A DNA stretch of 7,690 nucleotides, from the NCBI GenBank assembly GCA_003454975.1, contig DMST01000051.1, positions 2,724-10,413 of the forward strand, given 5' to 3'. Position numbers and translations under genes: made by a program. The notes under the pieces were generated by a model, which made no database searches, was not told where the DNA came from, and saw only the letters and a program-made list of their open reading frames with translations. Positions 1 through 6,442 of this stretch are shown in pieces. The stretch's first letter is position 1, and every line of letters starts with the position of its first letter. The stretch is from Cytophagales bacterium (GTDB lineage: Bacteria; Bacteroidota; Bacteroidia; Cytophagales; Cyclobacteriaceae).

Positions 1-220
1 GCAGTACCCTCCATGGTTTTCGCCACCGGGCCCAAAAGCCCTGAGTGGGTAGGGCGATGACGGTGCGGCCGGGCAAGTGATTTTGTACTGCCTGTACAAA
101 GGTCTCCGGCACGGCTACCCACACGGTGTGCCCGCCAGCTTCTAAATAGTATACCTGCGGGTACAAGGTCTCCAGGTGGGCATTATAAAACTCCACCACG
201 AGGGCACGTGGGGCATTCAT
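1..220 (-). CDS. Glycosyltransferase-like protein, N-terminal part (cut by window edge)
   Basis: This gene is absent from a simple start-to-stop scan because it leaves the window at position 1. Reading the minus strand from the ATG at 220-218 gives 73 open codons without a stop. The protein begins MNAPRALVVEFYNAHLET and continues through YPQVYYLEAGGHTVWVAV. A hydrophobic first strand, then a helix, then an 'L-x-x-G-H-x-V' strand is the usual opening of a GT-B Rossmann fold, as in many glycosyltransferases. The ATG overlaps the TGA of the upstream glycosyltransferase gene (ATGA), so the two are almost certainly co-transcribed and probably translationally coupled. A reading frame this open, joined this way, is strong evidence for a gene. 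The functional call is weaker: no nucleotide-sugar-binding motif lies in the visible part, and another Rossmann-type enzyme is possible. Confidence 0.7.
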   Translation of the reverse strand, partial: MNAPRALVVEFYNAHLETLYPQVYYLEAGGHTVWVAVPETFVQAVQNHLPGRTVIALPTQGFWARWRKPWRVL

Positions 221-1314
221 CCGTCTAGCGCCTCCCGGTACACTTGCAGAGTTTTCTGAATCATGCGCTCGTGCGAAAAGTGTTCTGTCAATTGCTGCCA
301 ACCGCCGTTCCGCAGCTGGTCGGCAAAGTCCTGGTCTCCAAGAATACGCATCACTTGCTGGGCCAGCTGTTTGGGTTGCCCCACATCGGCCAGCAGGCCG
401 GTATGCTCATGGCGCACCATTTCGGGAATGCCCCCGGTGCGGGTAGCTACCACCGGCACTCGAGCAGCGTACGCATCCAGAATGGCCGTACCCAAGCCTT
501 CTTCCCGGCTGGGCATTAGCAGCACATCCAGCTCGGGCAGGATAGTATCCAATTGGTGCAAGTACCCTGTGAAGTGCACTTGCTCTGCAAGGCCTAATGT
601 CTCCGCTCTCTGTTTGAGCAGGCTACGCTGGGGCCCCTCCCCCAACAGAATGTAGTGAGCGTCCAACCCTTGGCGATGTAGCTGGGCGGCAGTTTCTAAA
701 AATGTGTGGTAGTCCTTGGACGCTTCCAAGGCAGAGGCATTCCCGATCAAGGGAGTACGCTTGGGGATGGCAAAGCGCTCGTGGAGCCAGGTATGGGGAG
801 GAGGGGTGGCAAAACGCGCCGGATCTACTCCGGAATGCACGGTGAGGATGCGTTCGGGCCGCTTCAGGTAGCTTTCCATACCACGACGGATAGCATCTGA
901 CACGGCCAGGTAGCGCACGATACCGGGATAATTATATTTCCAGCGCGAGAACCACCTACTGCGCAAGGGTGTAAGAATACGGCGGGAAAGTACCAGTGGA
1001 ATACGGGACCTCAGCCGGGTATGGGCCAATACGGTTTGACTGTGTGCCGAGGCAGTATGCAGGTGAATGAGGTCGAAATTCTCCTTTCTTAGCAGGGTTT
1101 GCAACCCTCGAAAGGTGGTACGGTCCCAGCTGCCCCGGAAGGGGAGAGTTGTATAGGCAACCCCCCGCTGCTGGCAATATTTCAATAGATCTGAGCCCTC
1201 CCGGCAGGCTACATGGGTATCCACGGAGTGTGTGGGTAGCCCCTCCAGAAGGTAAGCCAATTGTTGCTCGCCACCGCGCCAGTTCCTGGCTGAATTTACC
1301 TGCAAAATCTTCAT
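217..1314 (-). CDS. Family 4 (GT-B) glycosyltransferase
   Basis: A 365-residue cytoplasmic glycosyltransferase of the retaining GT4 type, expected to move a sugar from a nucleotide donor to a glycan or lipid acceptor; the sugar and acceptor cannot be read from sequence. The N-terminal acceptor domain starts MKILQVNSARNWRGGEQQLA, with the GGE loop at 14-16 and DLIHLHTA at 81-88. The linker has AVSD (137-140) and VHSGVD (159-164). The donor domain has a candidate phosphate-binding Lys200 in EASKDYHTFLETA, LGEGPQ (224-229), VHFTGY (246-251), the acidic motif EGLGTAILD (272-280) and TGGIPEMV (293-300). That acidic motif is E-x7-D rather than the usual E-x7-E. The length is normal for the family. 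There are no membrane segments. The ATG start at 1314 sits about 43 bp downstream of a promoter-like element at 1357-1386. The TGA overlaps the ATG of the next gene. Confidence 0.9.
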   Translation of the reverse strand: MKILQVNSARNWRGGEQQLAYLLEGLPTHSVDTHVACREGSDLLKYCQQRGVAYTTLPFRGSWDRTTFRGLQTLLRKENFDLIHLHTASAHSQTVLAHTRLRSRIPLVLSRRILTPLRSRWFSRWKYNYPGIVRYLAVSDAIRRGMESYLKRPERILTVHSGVDPARFATPPPHTWLHERFAIPKRTPLIGNASALEASKDYHTFLETAAQLHRQGLDAHYILLGEGPQRSLLKQRAETLGLAEQVHFTGYLHQLDTILPELDVLLMPSREEGLGTAILDAYAARVPVVATRTGGIPEMVRHEHTGLLADVGQPKQLAQQVMRILGDQDFADQLRNGGWQQLTEHFSHERMIQKTLQVYREALDG

Positions 1315-1356
1315 GGATACCCTACGACAATCCTTTTTGAGTATGGTCCCGGTAAG

Positions 1357-1386
1357 CTAAAGTAACCCAATTTCTTAGTAAGCAAA
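1357..1386 (-). promoter_or_regulatory. Candidate Bacteroidota-type promoter for the glycosyltransferase operon
   Basis: On the minus strand TTTG (1386-1383) is followed after 18 bases by TACTTTAG (1364-1357). The Bacteroidota housekeeping consensus is TTTG/TTG, about 19 bases, then TAnnTTTG, so the downstream box has one mismatch. A transcript would begin near 1350 and leave a leader of about 35 nucleotides before the ATG at 1314. Match by eye only; such short strings occur by chance. Confidence 0.4.
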
Positions 1387-1399
1387 CCCATGTTTTTAG

Positions 1400-1431
1400 A
1401 TTGGAACGCCAATTCCGATTAGGTATCTTTC
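1400..1431 (+). promoter_or_regulatory. Candidate promoter for the VOC-fold gene
   Basis: ATTG (1400-1403), a 20-base spacer and TATCTTTC (1424-1431) resemble the Bacteroidota TTG/TAnnTTTG promoter with one mismatch in the downstream box. Transcription would start near 1438, leaving only about 11 nucleotides before the ATG at 1449. If real, this rules out the in-frame TTG at 1401 as translation start, because that codon lies inside the promoter. It is divergent from the element at 1357-1386. Confidence 0.3.
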
Positions 1432-1448
1432 CTAAAACCCGCCACCCC

Positions 1449-2213
1449 ATGCTTTCCCAACAACACACCAGTCAGATCACCATCAGCACACCCGATTTGG
1501 AAGCCTCCCTACAGCACTATGCCAAACTAGGTTTCCGTCTGGTAGGCAAGTCTCAATCTCCCAATCCTTGGGCTTACATCACGGATGAGAGCCTGTTGCT
1601 ACTCCTCAGCCAGGATGATCAGAATTTTTTCGGGCTCACCTATTTTCTACCGGATGTGGATGCCTTGTTGAAACAATTGTGGGGAAGGGAAATCTCACCA
1701 GCGGCAAAGCAGGAAGACGAAAGGGGCACCCGGTTTGCGCTGCTCTTAAGCCCGGACGATTTTGGTATTGCCTTGGTGCGCCATACAGGGGAGGGCATTT
1801 TCCAACCTAGTGGGCCCACCTTGAAGACCTTTCCCCCAGAGGAAATGGGCAACCCCAAAAAGTACCCCAATGCTCAGCTAGGCATCTTCGGGGAGTTTTG
1901 CCATGCAGTAGTGGACTTAGAGCGGTCCAAAAGTTGGTGGGAGAAGCTGGGTTTTGAGTCTCTGTCAGTGAATGCTTCGCCCTATCCCTGGGGCATTCTT
2001 GCGTTGGGTCAGCACATCATTGGCTTGCACCAAACCAAGGATTTTGACCGGCCAGCCCTCACCTATTTTGCCAAAGACAGTGGCATGAAGGCCGAGGCCC
2101 TGCGCGCTAAGGTAGGAACACAAGTGCGGGAGTTTGCCGGTACCGGCGGTGATGCCAATAACGTGGTGATTTCCTCACCAGAAGGCCAGCAGGTGTTTCT
2201 GTTTAGTTTCTGA
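1449..2213 (+). CDS. Two-domain VOC superfamily (glyoxalase/bleomycin-resistance fold) protein
   Basis: A 254-residue soluble protein made of two VOC modules. The first starts QITISTPDLEASLQHYAKLGF (9-29), the second at GEFCHAVVDLERSKSWWEKLGF (148-169); both show the strand, 'D-L-E-x-S' helix and 'K-L-G-F' turn that open a VOC module. Members include glyoxalases, extradiol dioxygenases and antibiotic-binding proteins; the substrate here is unknown. The usual metal ligands look altered: Gln9 and Glu149 replace the first-strand histidine, and Ala108 and Phe250 replace the last-strand glutamate. His194 (GLHQ) may remain. The ATG at 1449 is chosen because it directly precedes the first VOC strand; the frame stays open to an in-frame TTG at 1401, but the extra 16 residues do not look like VOC sequence and overlap a promoter candidate. 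No Shine-Dalgarno is visible. It converges on the bestrophin gene with 11 bp between stops. Confidence 0.85.
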   Translation: MLSQQHTSQITISTPDLEASLQHYAKLGFRLVGKSQSPNPWAYITDESLLLLLSQDDQNFFGLTYFLPDVDALLKQLWGREISPAAKQEDERGTRFALLLSPDDFGIALVRHTGEGIFQPSGPTLKTFPPEEMGNPKKYPNAQLGIFGEFCHAVVDLERSKSWWEKLGFESLSVNASPYPWGILALGQHIIGLHQTKDFDRPALTYFAKDSGMKAEALRAKVGTQVREFAGTGGDANNVVISSPEGQQVFLFSF

Positions 2214-2224
2214 TTTCCATTGCC

Positions 2225-3112
2225 TTAGATCGTTACTGCCATCTTTACCTCATCAAAATCACTCGCAGCCAAGGGTGGATTTAGAATTTCGGCTACGGAA
2301 GTGGCAATGCCTTCACTAATGGCATCTGTGGGCAGGTCATTGGCATCTTTACCAAACGGATCTTCAATTTCTTCGGCGATTAGCTCCAGGCTTCCCAGTA
2401 CATAAAACATTAGTGTAGCAATAAGGGTGGTCCAGTAGCCAAACTCGAAGGCAAAGGTGAAGGGCATGGAAACGATATACACGAACATGAACTTCTTCAG
2501 GAAGATGCTGTAGCTGTACGGGATAGGAGTTTTCTTGATCCGCTCGCAAGCACCCAGAATATCAGCCCAGGCAGAAAGTTCCTGGTTGATGGCAATGTAC
2601 TGCTCACCGGAGATTTCTCCGCTCTGGAGCATTTCGTGCACCCGACGGTGCATTTGCCCGCTAATCCAGTTGGGCTGGTGTTCAATTTTTTGGGGTGTGG
2701 CACCTGTCACTTTTGTGTTACGCAGGTGCTCCTTGAGTACCATCGGAAACCGGGAAATCAGTTCAGTAAACATCTCCCGGCGCTCGGTATCCTCATCAGG
2801 CAGCCAGGCGTGCAGCTTAATAGCCATATTGCGGCTCACGTTTACCAAGGCTCCCCATAGTTTGCGGCCTTCCCACCAGCGCTCGTAGGCAGTATTGGTA
2901 CGGAAAACCAGCAACAATGAGATAACCAAGCCTAGCAAGGCGTGTAGTTGGGTGGTGCCGTGTTCCAGGGGAAGCACCTTATGTTCCAGATAGGCGATAG
3001 TAGCACTAAAGAGTGCTAGTGAGAACATGGCGGGGAGCAACCGGCGAAAAGTGTCACTCTTGTGAAATTGAAAAATTAACCCCCACCATTCTTTGGGGTT
3101 GTACTTTACCAT
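2225..3112 (-). CDS. Bestrophin-family (RFP-TM/UPF0187) ion channel
   Basis: A 295-residue inner-membrane protein of the bestrophin family. Characterised bacterial members are pentameric channels; the Klebsiella one is cation-selective, whereas animal bestrophins carry chloride, so the ion here is open. Hydrophobic segments lie at about 26-42, 56-71, 205-222 and 226-245. Family hallmarks are clear: FRTNTAYERWWEGRKLWG (70-87), CERIKKTPIPYSY (189-201) and EIEDPFGKDANDLP (248-261). The start is set at ATG 3112 (MVKYNPKEWW). The frame extends to a TTG at 3148, but that codon lies at the edge of the upstream terminator hairpin and the extra 12 residues are read from its T-tract, so the longer form is unlikely. 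The short leader leaves little room for a promoter after the terminator, so expression may rely on read-through or a promoter in the end of the receptor gene. Confidence 0.93.
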   Translation of the reverse strand: MVKYNPKEWWGLIFQFHKSDTFRRLLPAMFSLALFSATIAYLEHKVLPLEHGTTQLHALLGLVISLLLVFRTNTAYERWWEGRKLWGALVNVSRNMAIKLHAWLPDEDTERREMFTELISRFPMVLKEHLRNTKVTGATPQKIEHQPNWISGQMHRRVHEMLQSGEISGEQYIAINQELSAWADILGACERIKKTPIPYSYSIFLKKFMFVYIVSMPFTFAFEFGYWTTLIATLMFYVLGSLELIAEEIEDPFGKDANDLPTDAISEGIATSVAEILNPPLAASDFDEVKMAVTI

Positions 3113-3130
3113 CGTAGGGCGATTGATGTG

Positions 3131-3175
3131 CTTAAAAAACGAAAACAACCCACAGGCTAGGCTAGCGTGTGGGTT
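3131..3175 (-). terminator. Intrinsic terminator of the TonB-dependent receptor gene
   Basis: On the minus strand an 8-bp stem AACCCACA/TGTGGGTT (3175-3168 with 3154-3147) is extended inside, across a C-C mismatch, by GCTA/TAGC around a GCC loop. It is followed at once by a T-rich tract, GTTTTCGTTTTTT (3146-3134). The hairpin begins 26 nt after the receptor stop codon. Stem, spacing and T-tract together make this a convincing Rho-independent terminator. It ends about 20 nt before the bestrophin ATG, so it separates the two same-strand genes. Confidence 0.85.
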
Positions 3176-3201
3176 TGCTTCCTTGTTGGATAGTAAAGCT
3201 A

Positions 3202-5595
3202 CTACAACTCTACGATGATTCCCACCGTGGGCAGAATGGTTTGCCCGGCCGTGCTGGGAATAAAACGGGGTACGTAGCTGGCCCCTTCGGTGAGTGAAGT
3301 CTCGATTAACGGCACGCCATCTTCATCCCGTTGGATGGCAAGCAAGTCCGGTCCGGCTGGCTGGTAGTTGTACAGATTTTGTACATCAAAGTATAGGTCC
3401 AGTGTCCACTTATTAAAGAACCACTTCTTGTCGATACGGAAGTCCAGCTGATGCGAAGCAGGTAGGCGTTCTGAGTTCAACTGGCTGAAGTCCAGCACCC
3501 CGCCAGGGCGGGCATTCCAGTTATCTACCAGCAAAGAGGTATTGACATCGATGGGCGTAAAGGGAGCACCGCCAGCAAACAGCCACCGCACGCCAATTTC
3601 CACGTCACCGGCAAACTTTTTACCGCCGGTAAGGCTCACCACGTGCCGGAAATCCCAAGCCGAGGGTTTGAACTCGCCGGTCTTATCGGCAAACTCACTA
3701 CGCACCAGCGTGTAGGCTACCAAACCGTAAAAACCCTTGGTCAGTTTCTGCTGAGCCAGCACCTCTAGCCCGTAGGTGCGGCCTTCAGAGTTGGACACAA
3801 TGGGGTCGTTGCCCACCACCCCGAAATCGGCACCCAAATTGGCCAGCGAGATGGAATCAGTAAGCAAGAACGGATAATCGTAGTAGCGCTTATAGAAGCC
3901 CTCCACACTAATCTTGGCCGTATTTTCAAAGGTATATTCTACCCCACCCACCAAGTGACGGTTTTGCATGTACTTCACCCGATCTTGGTTGGCAAGCTCT
4001 TCCGTTTCGGATTCTACAAATCCGAGCACGGTGTAGGATGGAAGCTGGTAATAGATGCCCGTATTGAAGTTGAGGCTCAGGTTGGGGGTGAAATAGTAGG
4101 AAGCCGAGAAGCGAGGCGAAAACTGATCGAGCATATTATCCATTAGCTCCGAATAGTTGTTGCCATCCGCGCGGAACCCCGTAGCCAGCACCAGTCGCTC
4201 ACCTAAGAAGCCTTTACTCACTTGCCCAAACACGCCCCACTTGTGCATATCCAGTGCACTTGAGAAATTTCGCTCTTCCGTACCGAAAGGAGTGGGAATC
4301 TGCTGGAAGGTATTCACATTGTATTTGGCGTACTCATAGTTGACCCCGTAGGTCACCTTGAACCCATCGAAATTGAAATAGTCCTCCGCCCGGAATTTAT
4401 TCTCAATTTCCTGGCTCAGGTAGTTCGAAAGTAAGTTGTCCTCGCTGCTGTCATCATTGTCTGCGTACTTGAAATTGCGGTTGTTGAGCATATTCCGGCT
4501 CACCACCAGCGTGGTAAATCCGTTGTCGCGAAAGCGCTCGTACTTAGCCCCAATGGTATAGTTCCACTGGTCTTGCACCGGCAGGGTTTCCAGCAGAAAC
4601 TGCTGCGACTCGGTCTCGTTGGCTTCCAGGTTGAGGTCGAACAAGTCCAAGGCCCCTAAACTAATAATGGAAAGCTGATTGTTCTGGTTGAACTTCACCT
4701 TGTATTTCAGCTGGTAGTCGTTGTAGATGGGCAGAAAGGGCAGCTCCAGCAATTGAAACAGAAACTGCAAGTAAGATCGCCGGGTGGATACAATCAGAGT
4801 AGAATTGTCCGTCACGGGGCCTTCCAGGGTGATACCCAGGTCGCTGGCTCCCACAATGGCGTTCATCGTCCATTTATCGTCCCGGCCGTCTTTCTGCCGA
4901 AAATCAAAGATGGAACTCAGGGCGTTGCCTCGATTGGCTGGGAAAGCCCCCGAGTAGAAGTCTACGTTTTGGATGAAATCCACATTGATGAGCCCTACCG
5001 GCCCACCACTAGACCCCTGGGTCTGAAAGTGGTTGATCACCGGTACCTCAATACCATCCAGGTAGTATTTATTTTCCACCGGTGCTCCACCCCGGATTAT
5101 GATGTCGTTTCGGAACGAAGCCGTACTGGCCACCCCAGGTAGGGAGCGCACTACCCGAGAAATATCCCGGTTACCTCCCGGGTTTCTACGGATCTCGTTG
5201 GGACCAATACTGCGCAACGACACCGGACTTTCGTCAGGCTTGTAGAAAGGGGAAGCCACTACCTCTACTCCTTCCAGGGTCTCTACCTCCTCCACTAAAG
5301 GAAACTCAATAATGGCCGGGCGAGAGTTGGTCACTTGCACTTCAAAAACAACCAGTTTTTTAAACCCAACGTAACTTACTTCAAAGTTATACTCGCCTGG
5401 GGTGAGGCCGGTAATCTCAAAATTGCCGTCCAAGTCCGTTACGGCACCCTTAGTGGTTCCCTGAATGACTACATTTGCAAAAGGAATGGTTTCGTTATTC
5501 AATTGGTTGAATACCCTACCTCGCACCATACCATTTTGGCCTAAAGCCGTGGTAATCAGGATAAAGTAGGCTGCAATAGCCAAAAAAGTTTTCAT
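3202..5595 (-). CDS. TonB-dependent outer-membrane receptor with carboxypeptidase-regulatory-like domain
   Basis: A 797-residue outer-membrane transporter, energised through TonB/ExbBD, that would import a ligand too large or scarce for porins; the ligand is unknown. Residues 1-19 form a signal peptide with probable cleavage after TALG. Residues about 23-104 are a CarboxypepD_reg-like beta-sandwich (GRVFNQLNNETIPFANVVI, TDLDGNFEI, VSYVGF). The plug follows at about 110-230, including NEIRRNPGGNRDISRVVRSL (133-152) and IIIRGGAPVENKYYLDGIEV (165-184). The remainder is barrel, rich in alternating aromatic strands, ending TVGIIVEL; the last residue is Leu, not the more common terminal aromatic. 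It lacks a SusD partner gene, so it is not a typical Sus glycan system. No clear TonB box was recognised. It diverges from the marR gene across 105 bp and has its own terminator. The ATG at 5595 fits the signal peptide; no Shine-Dalgarno is seen. Confidence 0.93.
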   Translation of the reverse strand: MKTFLAIAAYFILITTALGQNGMVRGRVFNQLNNETIPFANVVIQGTTKGAVTDLDGNFEITGLTPGEYNFEVSYVGFKKLVVFEVQVTNSRPAIIEFPLVEEVETLEGVEVVASPFYKPDESPVSLRSIGPNEIRRNPGGNRDISRVVRSLPGVASTASFRNDIIIRGGAPVENKYYLDGIEVPVINHFQTQGSSGGPVGLINVDFIQNVDFYSGAFPANRGNALSSIFDFRQKDGRDDKWTMNAIVGASDLGITLEGPVTDNSTLIVSTRRSYLQFLFQLLELPFLPIYNDYQLKYKVKFNQNNQLSIISLGALDLFDLNLEANETESQQFLLETLPVQDQWNYTIGAKYERFRDNGFTTLVVSRNMLNNRNFKYADNDDSSEDNLLSNYLSQEIENKFRAEDYFNFDGFKVTYGVNYEYAKYNVNTFQQIPTPFGTEERNFSSALDMHKWGVFGQVSKGFLGERLVLATGFRADGNNYSELMDNMLDQFSPRFSASYYFTPNLSLNFNTGIYYQLPSYTVLGFVESETEELANQDRVKYMQNRHLVGGVEYTFENTAKISVEGFYKRYYDYPFLLTDSISLANLGADFGVVGNDPIVSNSEGRTYGLEVLAQQKLTKGFYGLVAYTLVRSEFADKTGEFKPSAWDFRHVVSLTGGKKFAGDVEIGVRWLFAGGAPFTPIDVNTSLLVDNWNARPGGVLDFSQLNSERLPASHQLDFRIDKKWFFNKWTLDLYFDVQNLYNYQPAGPDLLAIQRDEDGVPLIETSLTEGASYVPRFIPSTAGQTILPTVGIIVEL

Positions 5596-5605
5596 GGTAG
5601 GTTCA

Positions 5606-5639
5606 GTTCAAACGGTGTGATTGCTCAGACTCTTTGAAC
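5606..5639. repeat. Inverted repeat in the receptor leader region
   Basis: GTTCAAA (5606-5612) and TTTGAAC (5633-5639) are perfect inverted 7-bp arms 20 bases apart. The neighbouring GGTTCA (5600-5605) can also pair with TGAACC (5635-5640), so two alternative pairings share the same right arm. The pair lies just before the receptor ATG (5595). It could be a leader hairpin affecting ribosome access or a protein-binding site; the sequence does not decide. Confidence 0.4.
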
Positions 5640-5675
5640 CATCATCCTACAAGGTTGTTTTTATTTTCGGTAAGT

Positions 5676-5695
5676 TTATTACGAGTTTGTAATAA
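5676..5695. promoter_or_regulatory. Candidate MarR operator (7-6-7 palindrome)
   Basis: TTATTAC (5676-5682), six bases, then GTAATAA (5689-5695) is a perfect 20-bp AT-rich palindrome. Its right arm ends five bases before the marR ATG at 5701, inside the divergent marR/receptor intergenic region. MarR-family dimers bind palindromes of about this size and commonly repress their own gene and a divergent neighbour. The left arm overlaps TAAGTTTA (5671-5678), a one-mismatch match to the TAnnTTTG promoter box without a well-placed upstream element. Binding by this particular protein is inference. Confidence 0.55.
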
Positions 5696-5700
5696 GAAAT

Positions 5701-6369
5701 ATGAAGGATCGACTCGAAACAGGGATTGCATTATTAAAGCATTGGGAGGAATTTTCTCAACAAGAAACGGGAAAAGATCTGGCCCAGTTTGGCGCTTGGT
5801 TGCAACTGGAATACGAAAGCCAAAATGAGGACCTTTTGCAGCAGGCCCTGGCCCAAGCACCTAAGGAAGTGCAAGGCAGTCCCAACTTGTTGGATGCTCA
5901 GATTTCCTTTACCTGGGGCCGTTTGATGCGTTTTACGCAGATATGGGCCAAGCGGGCTTTTGCTGATACGCCCATTCGCACCCTGGATGAGTTCGGCATC
6001 CTGATGTACATCTGGCAACAGCAGTCGCCTAAAAAGTCGGAAGTGGCCCAACACTCCCTTATGGAACAGACCACCTGCTTCGAAATCATCAAGCGTTTTC
6101 AGCGGCAAGGATTAGTTGAAGAATTTCCAGATGAGAACGACAAGCGAAGCCGTCGTATTCGGTTGTCAGCGGAGGCCATGCAAATGGTGGGTACTATCCT
6201 TCGGCAGAAAGCAGAAACACTTTCTACCTTGCTATTAGGTACCATGTCTCAAGACCAGAAGATGGTGATGTGGGATCTGCTGCGCTCCCTAGAGCGCTTT
6301 CATACGAACGTGCTTGATGAGAACCCAGAGGCGGGCATTGAGGAAATTGTGGCCGGGAATATTAAGTAG
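5701..6369 (+). CDS. MarR-family winged-helix transcriptional regulator
   Basis: A 222-residue cytoplasmic DNA-binding regulator. The winged helix-turn-helix spans about 92-160: TLDEFGILMYIWQQQSPKKS, the recognition-helix region EQTTCFEIIKRFQRQGLVEE (122-141) and a wing with the family signature D144-x-x-D147-K-R149 leading into RRIRLSAEA. Helices at 161-200 would complete the dimer interface. The protein is longer than the usual 140-160 residues because of an N-terminal extension of about 65 residues (KHWEEFSQQ...LAQFGAWLQLEYE), a form I associate with Bacteroidota members; its role is unknown. The only cysteine, Cys126, lies in the predicted recognition helix. The gene diverges from the TonB-dependent receptor, and a palindrome lies directly before its ATG, which suggests autoregulation and possibly control of the receptor. 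The upstream stretch is AT-rich with no clear Shine-Dalgarno. The inducer cannot be inferred. Confidence 0.92.
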   Translation: MKDRLETGIALLKHWEEFSQQETGKDLAQFGAWLQLEYESQNEDLLQQALAQAPKEVQGSPNLLDAQISFTWGRLMRFTQIWAKRAFADTPIRTLDEFGILMYIWQQQSPKKSEVAQHSLMEQTTCFEIIKRFQRQGLVEEFPDENDKRSRRIRLSAEAMQMVGTILRQKAETLSTLLLGTMSQDQKMVMWDLLRSLERFHTNVLDENPEAGIEEIVAGNIK

Positions 6370-6393
6370 CTTTTAATAGCTATACGCACATTT

Positions 6394-6425
6394 GAGGTAC
6401 TCCCCGTTCAACCGGGACCTCCCGG
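6394..6425. repeat. Overlapping inverted repeats between convergent genes
   Basis: The 73-bp gap between the convergent marR and unknown-protein genes contains CCGGGA/TCCCGG (6412-6425, two-base centre) and a competing pair GAGGT/ACCTC (6394-6398 with 6417-6421). They could form alternative hairpins in transcripts from either side. No T-tract follows on either strand, so this is not a standard intrinsic terminator, although it may slow polymerase or protect 3' ends. Confidence 0.35.
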
Positions 6426-6442
6426 ATCAGTAAAGGAAGTCG

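Noticed and set aside
1401..1448. N-terminal extension of the VOC protein from TTG at 1401
   Set aside because: The residues do not resemble VOC sequence, TTG is a rare start, and the stretch contains a promoter candidate.
3113..3148. N-terminal extension of the bestrophin from TTG at 3148
   Set aside because: It would be encoded by the T-tract following the receptor terminator, and the ATG at 3112 gives a protein beginning where the family normally does.
4753..5142. 129-codon plus-strand frame inside the receptor gene, and other frames antisense to the main genes
   Set aside because: They lie wholly opposite clear coding sequence, have low-complexity or unusual composition, and show no recognisable domain; they are shadows of the real genes.
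3202..5595. SusC-type glycan uptake system
   Set aside because: There is no SusD-like lipoprotein or glycoside hydrolase beside it, and at 797 residues it is shorter than the usual SusC of about 1000.
6394..6425. Bidirectional intrinsic terminator between marR and the unknown-protein gene
   Set aside because: Hairpins are possible but no T-tract follows on either strand, so it is listed only as an inverted repeat.
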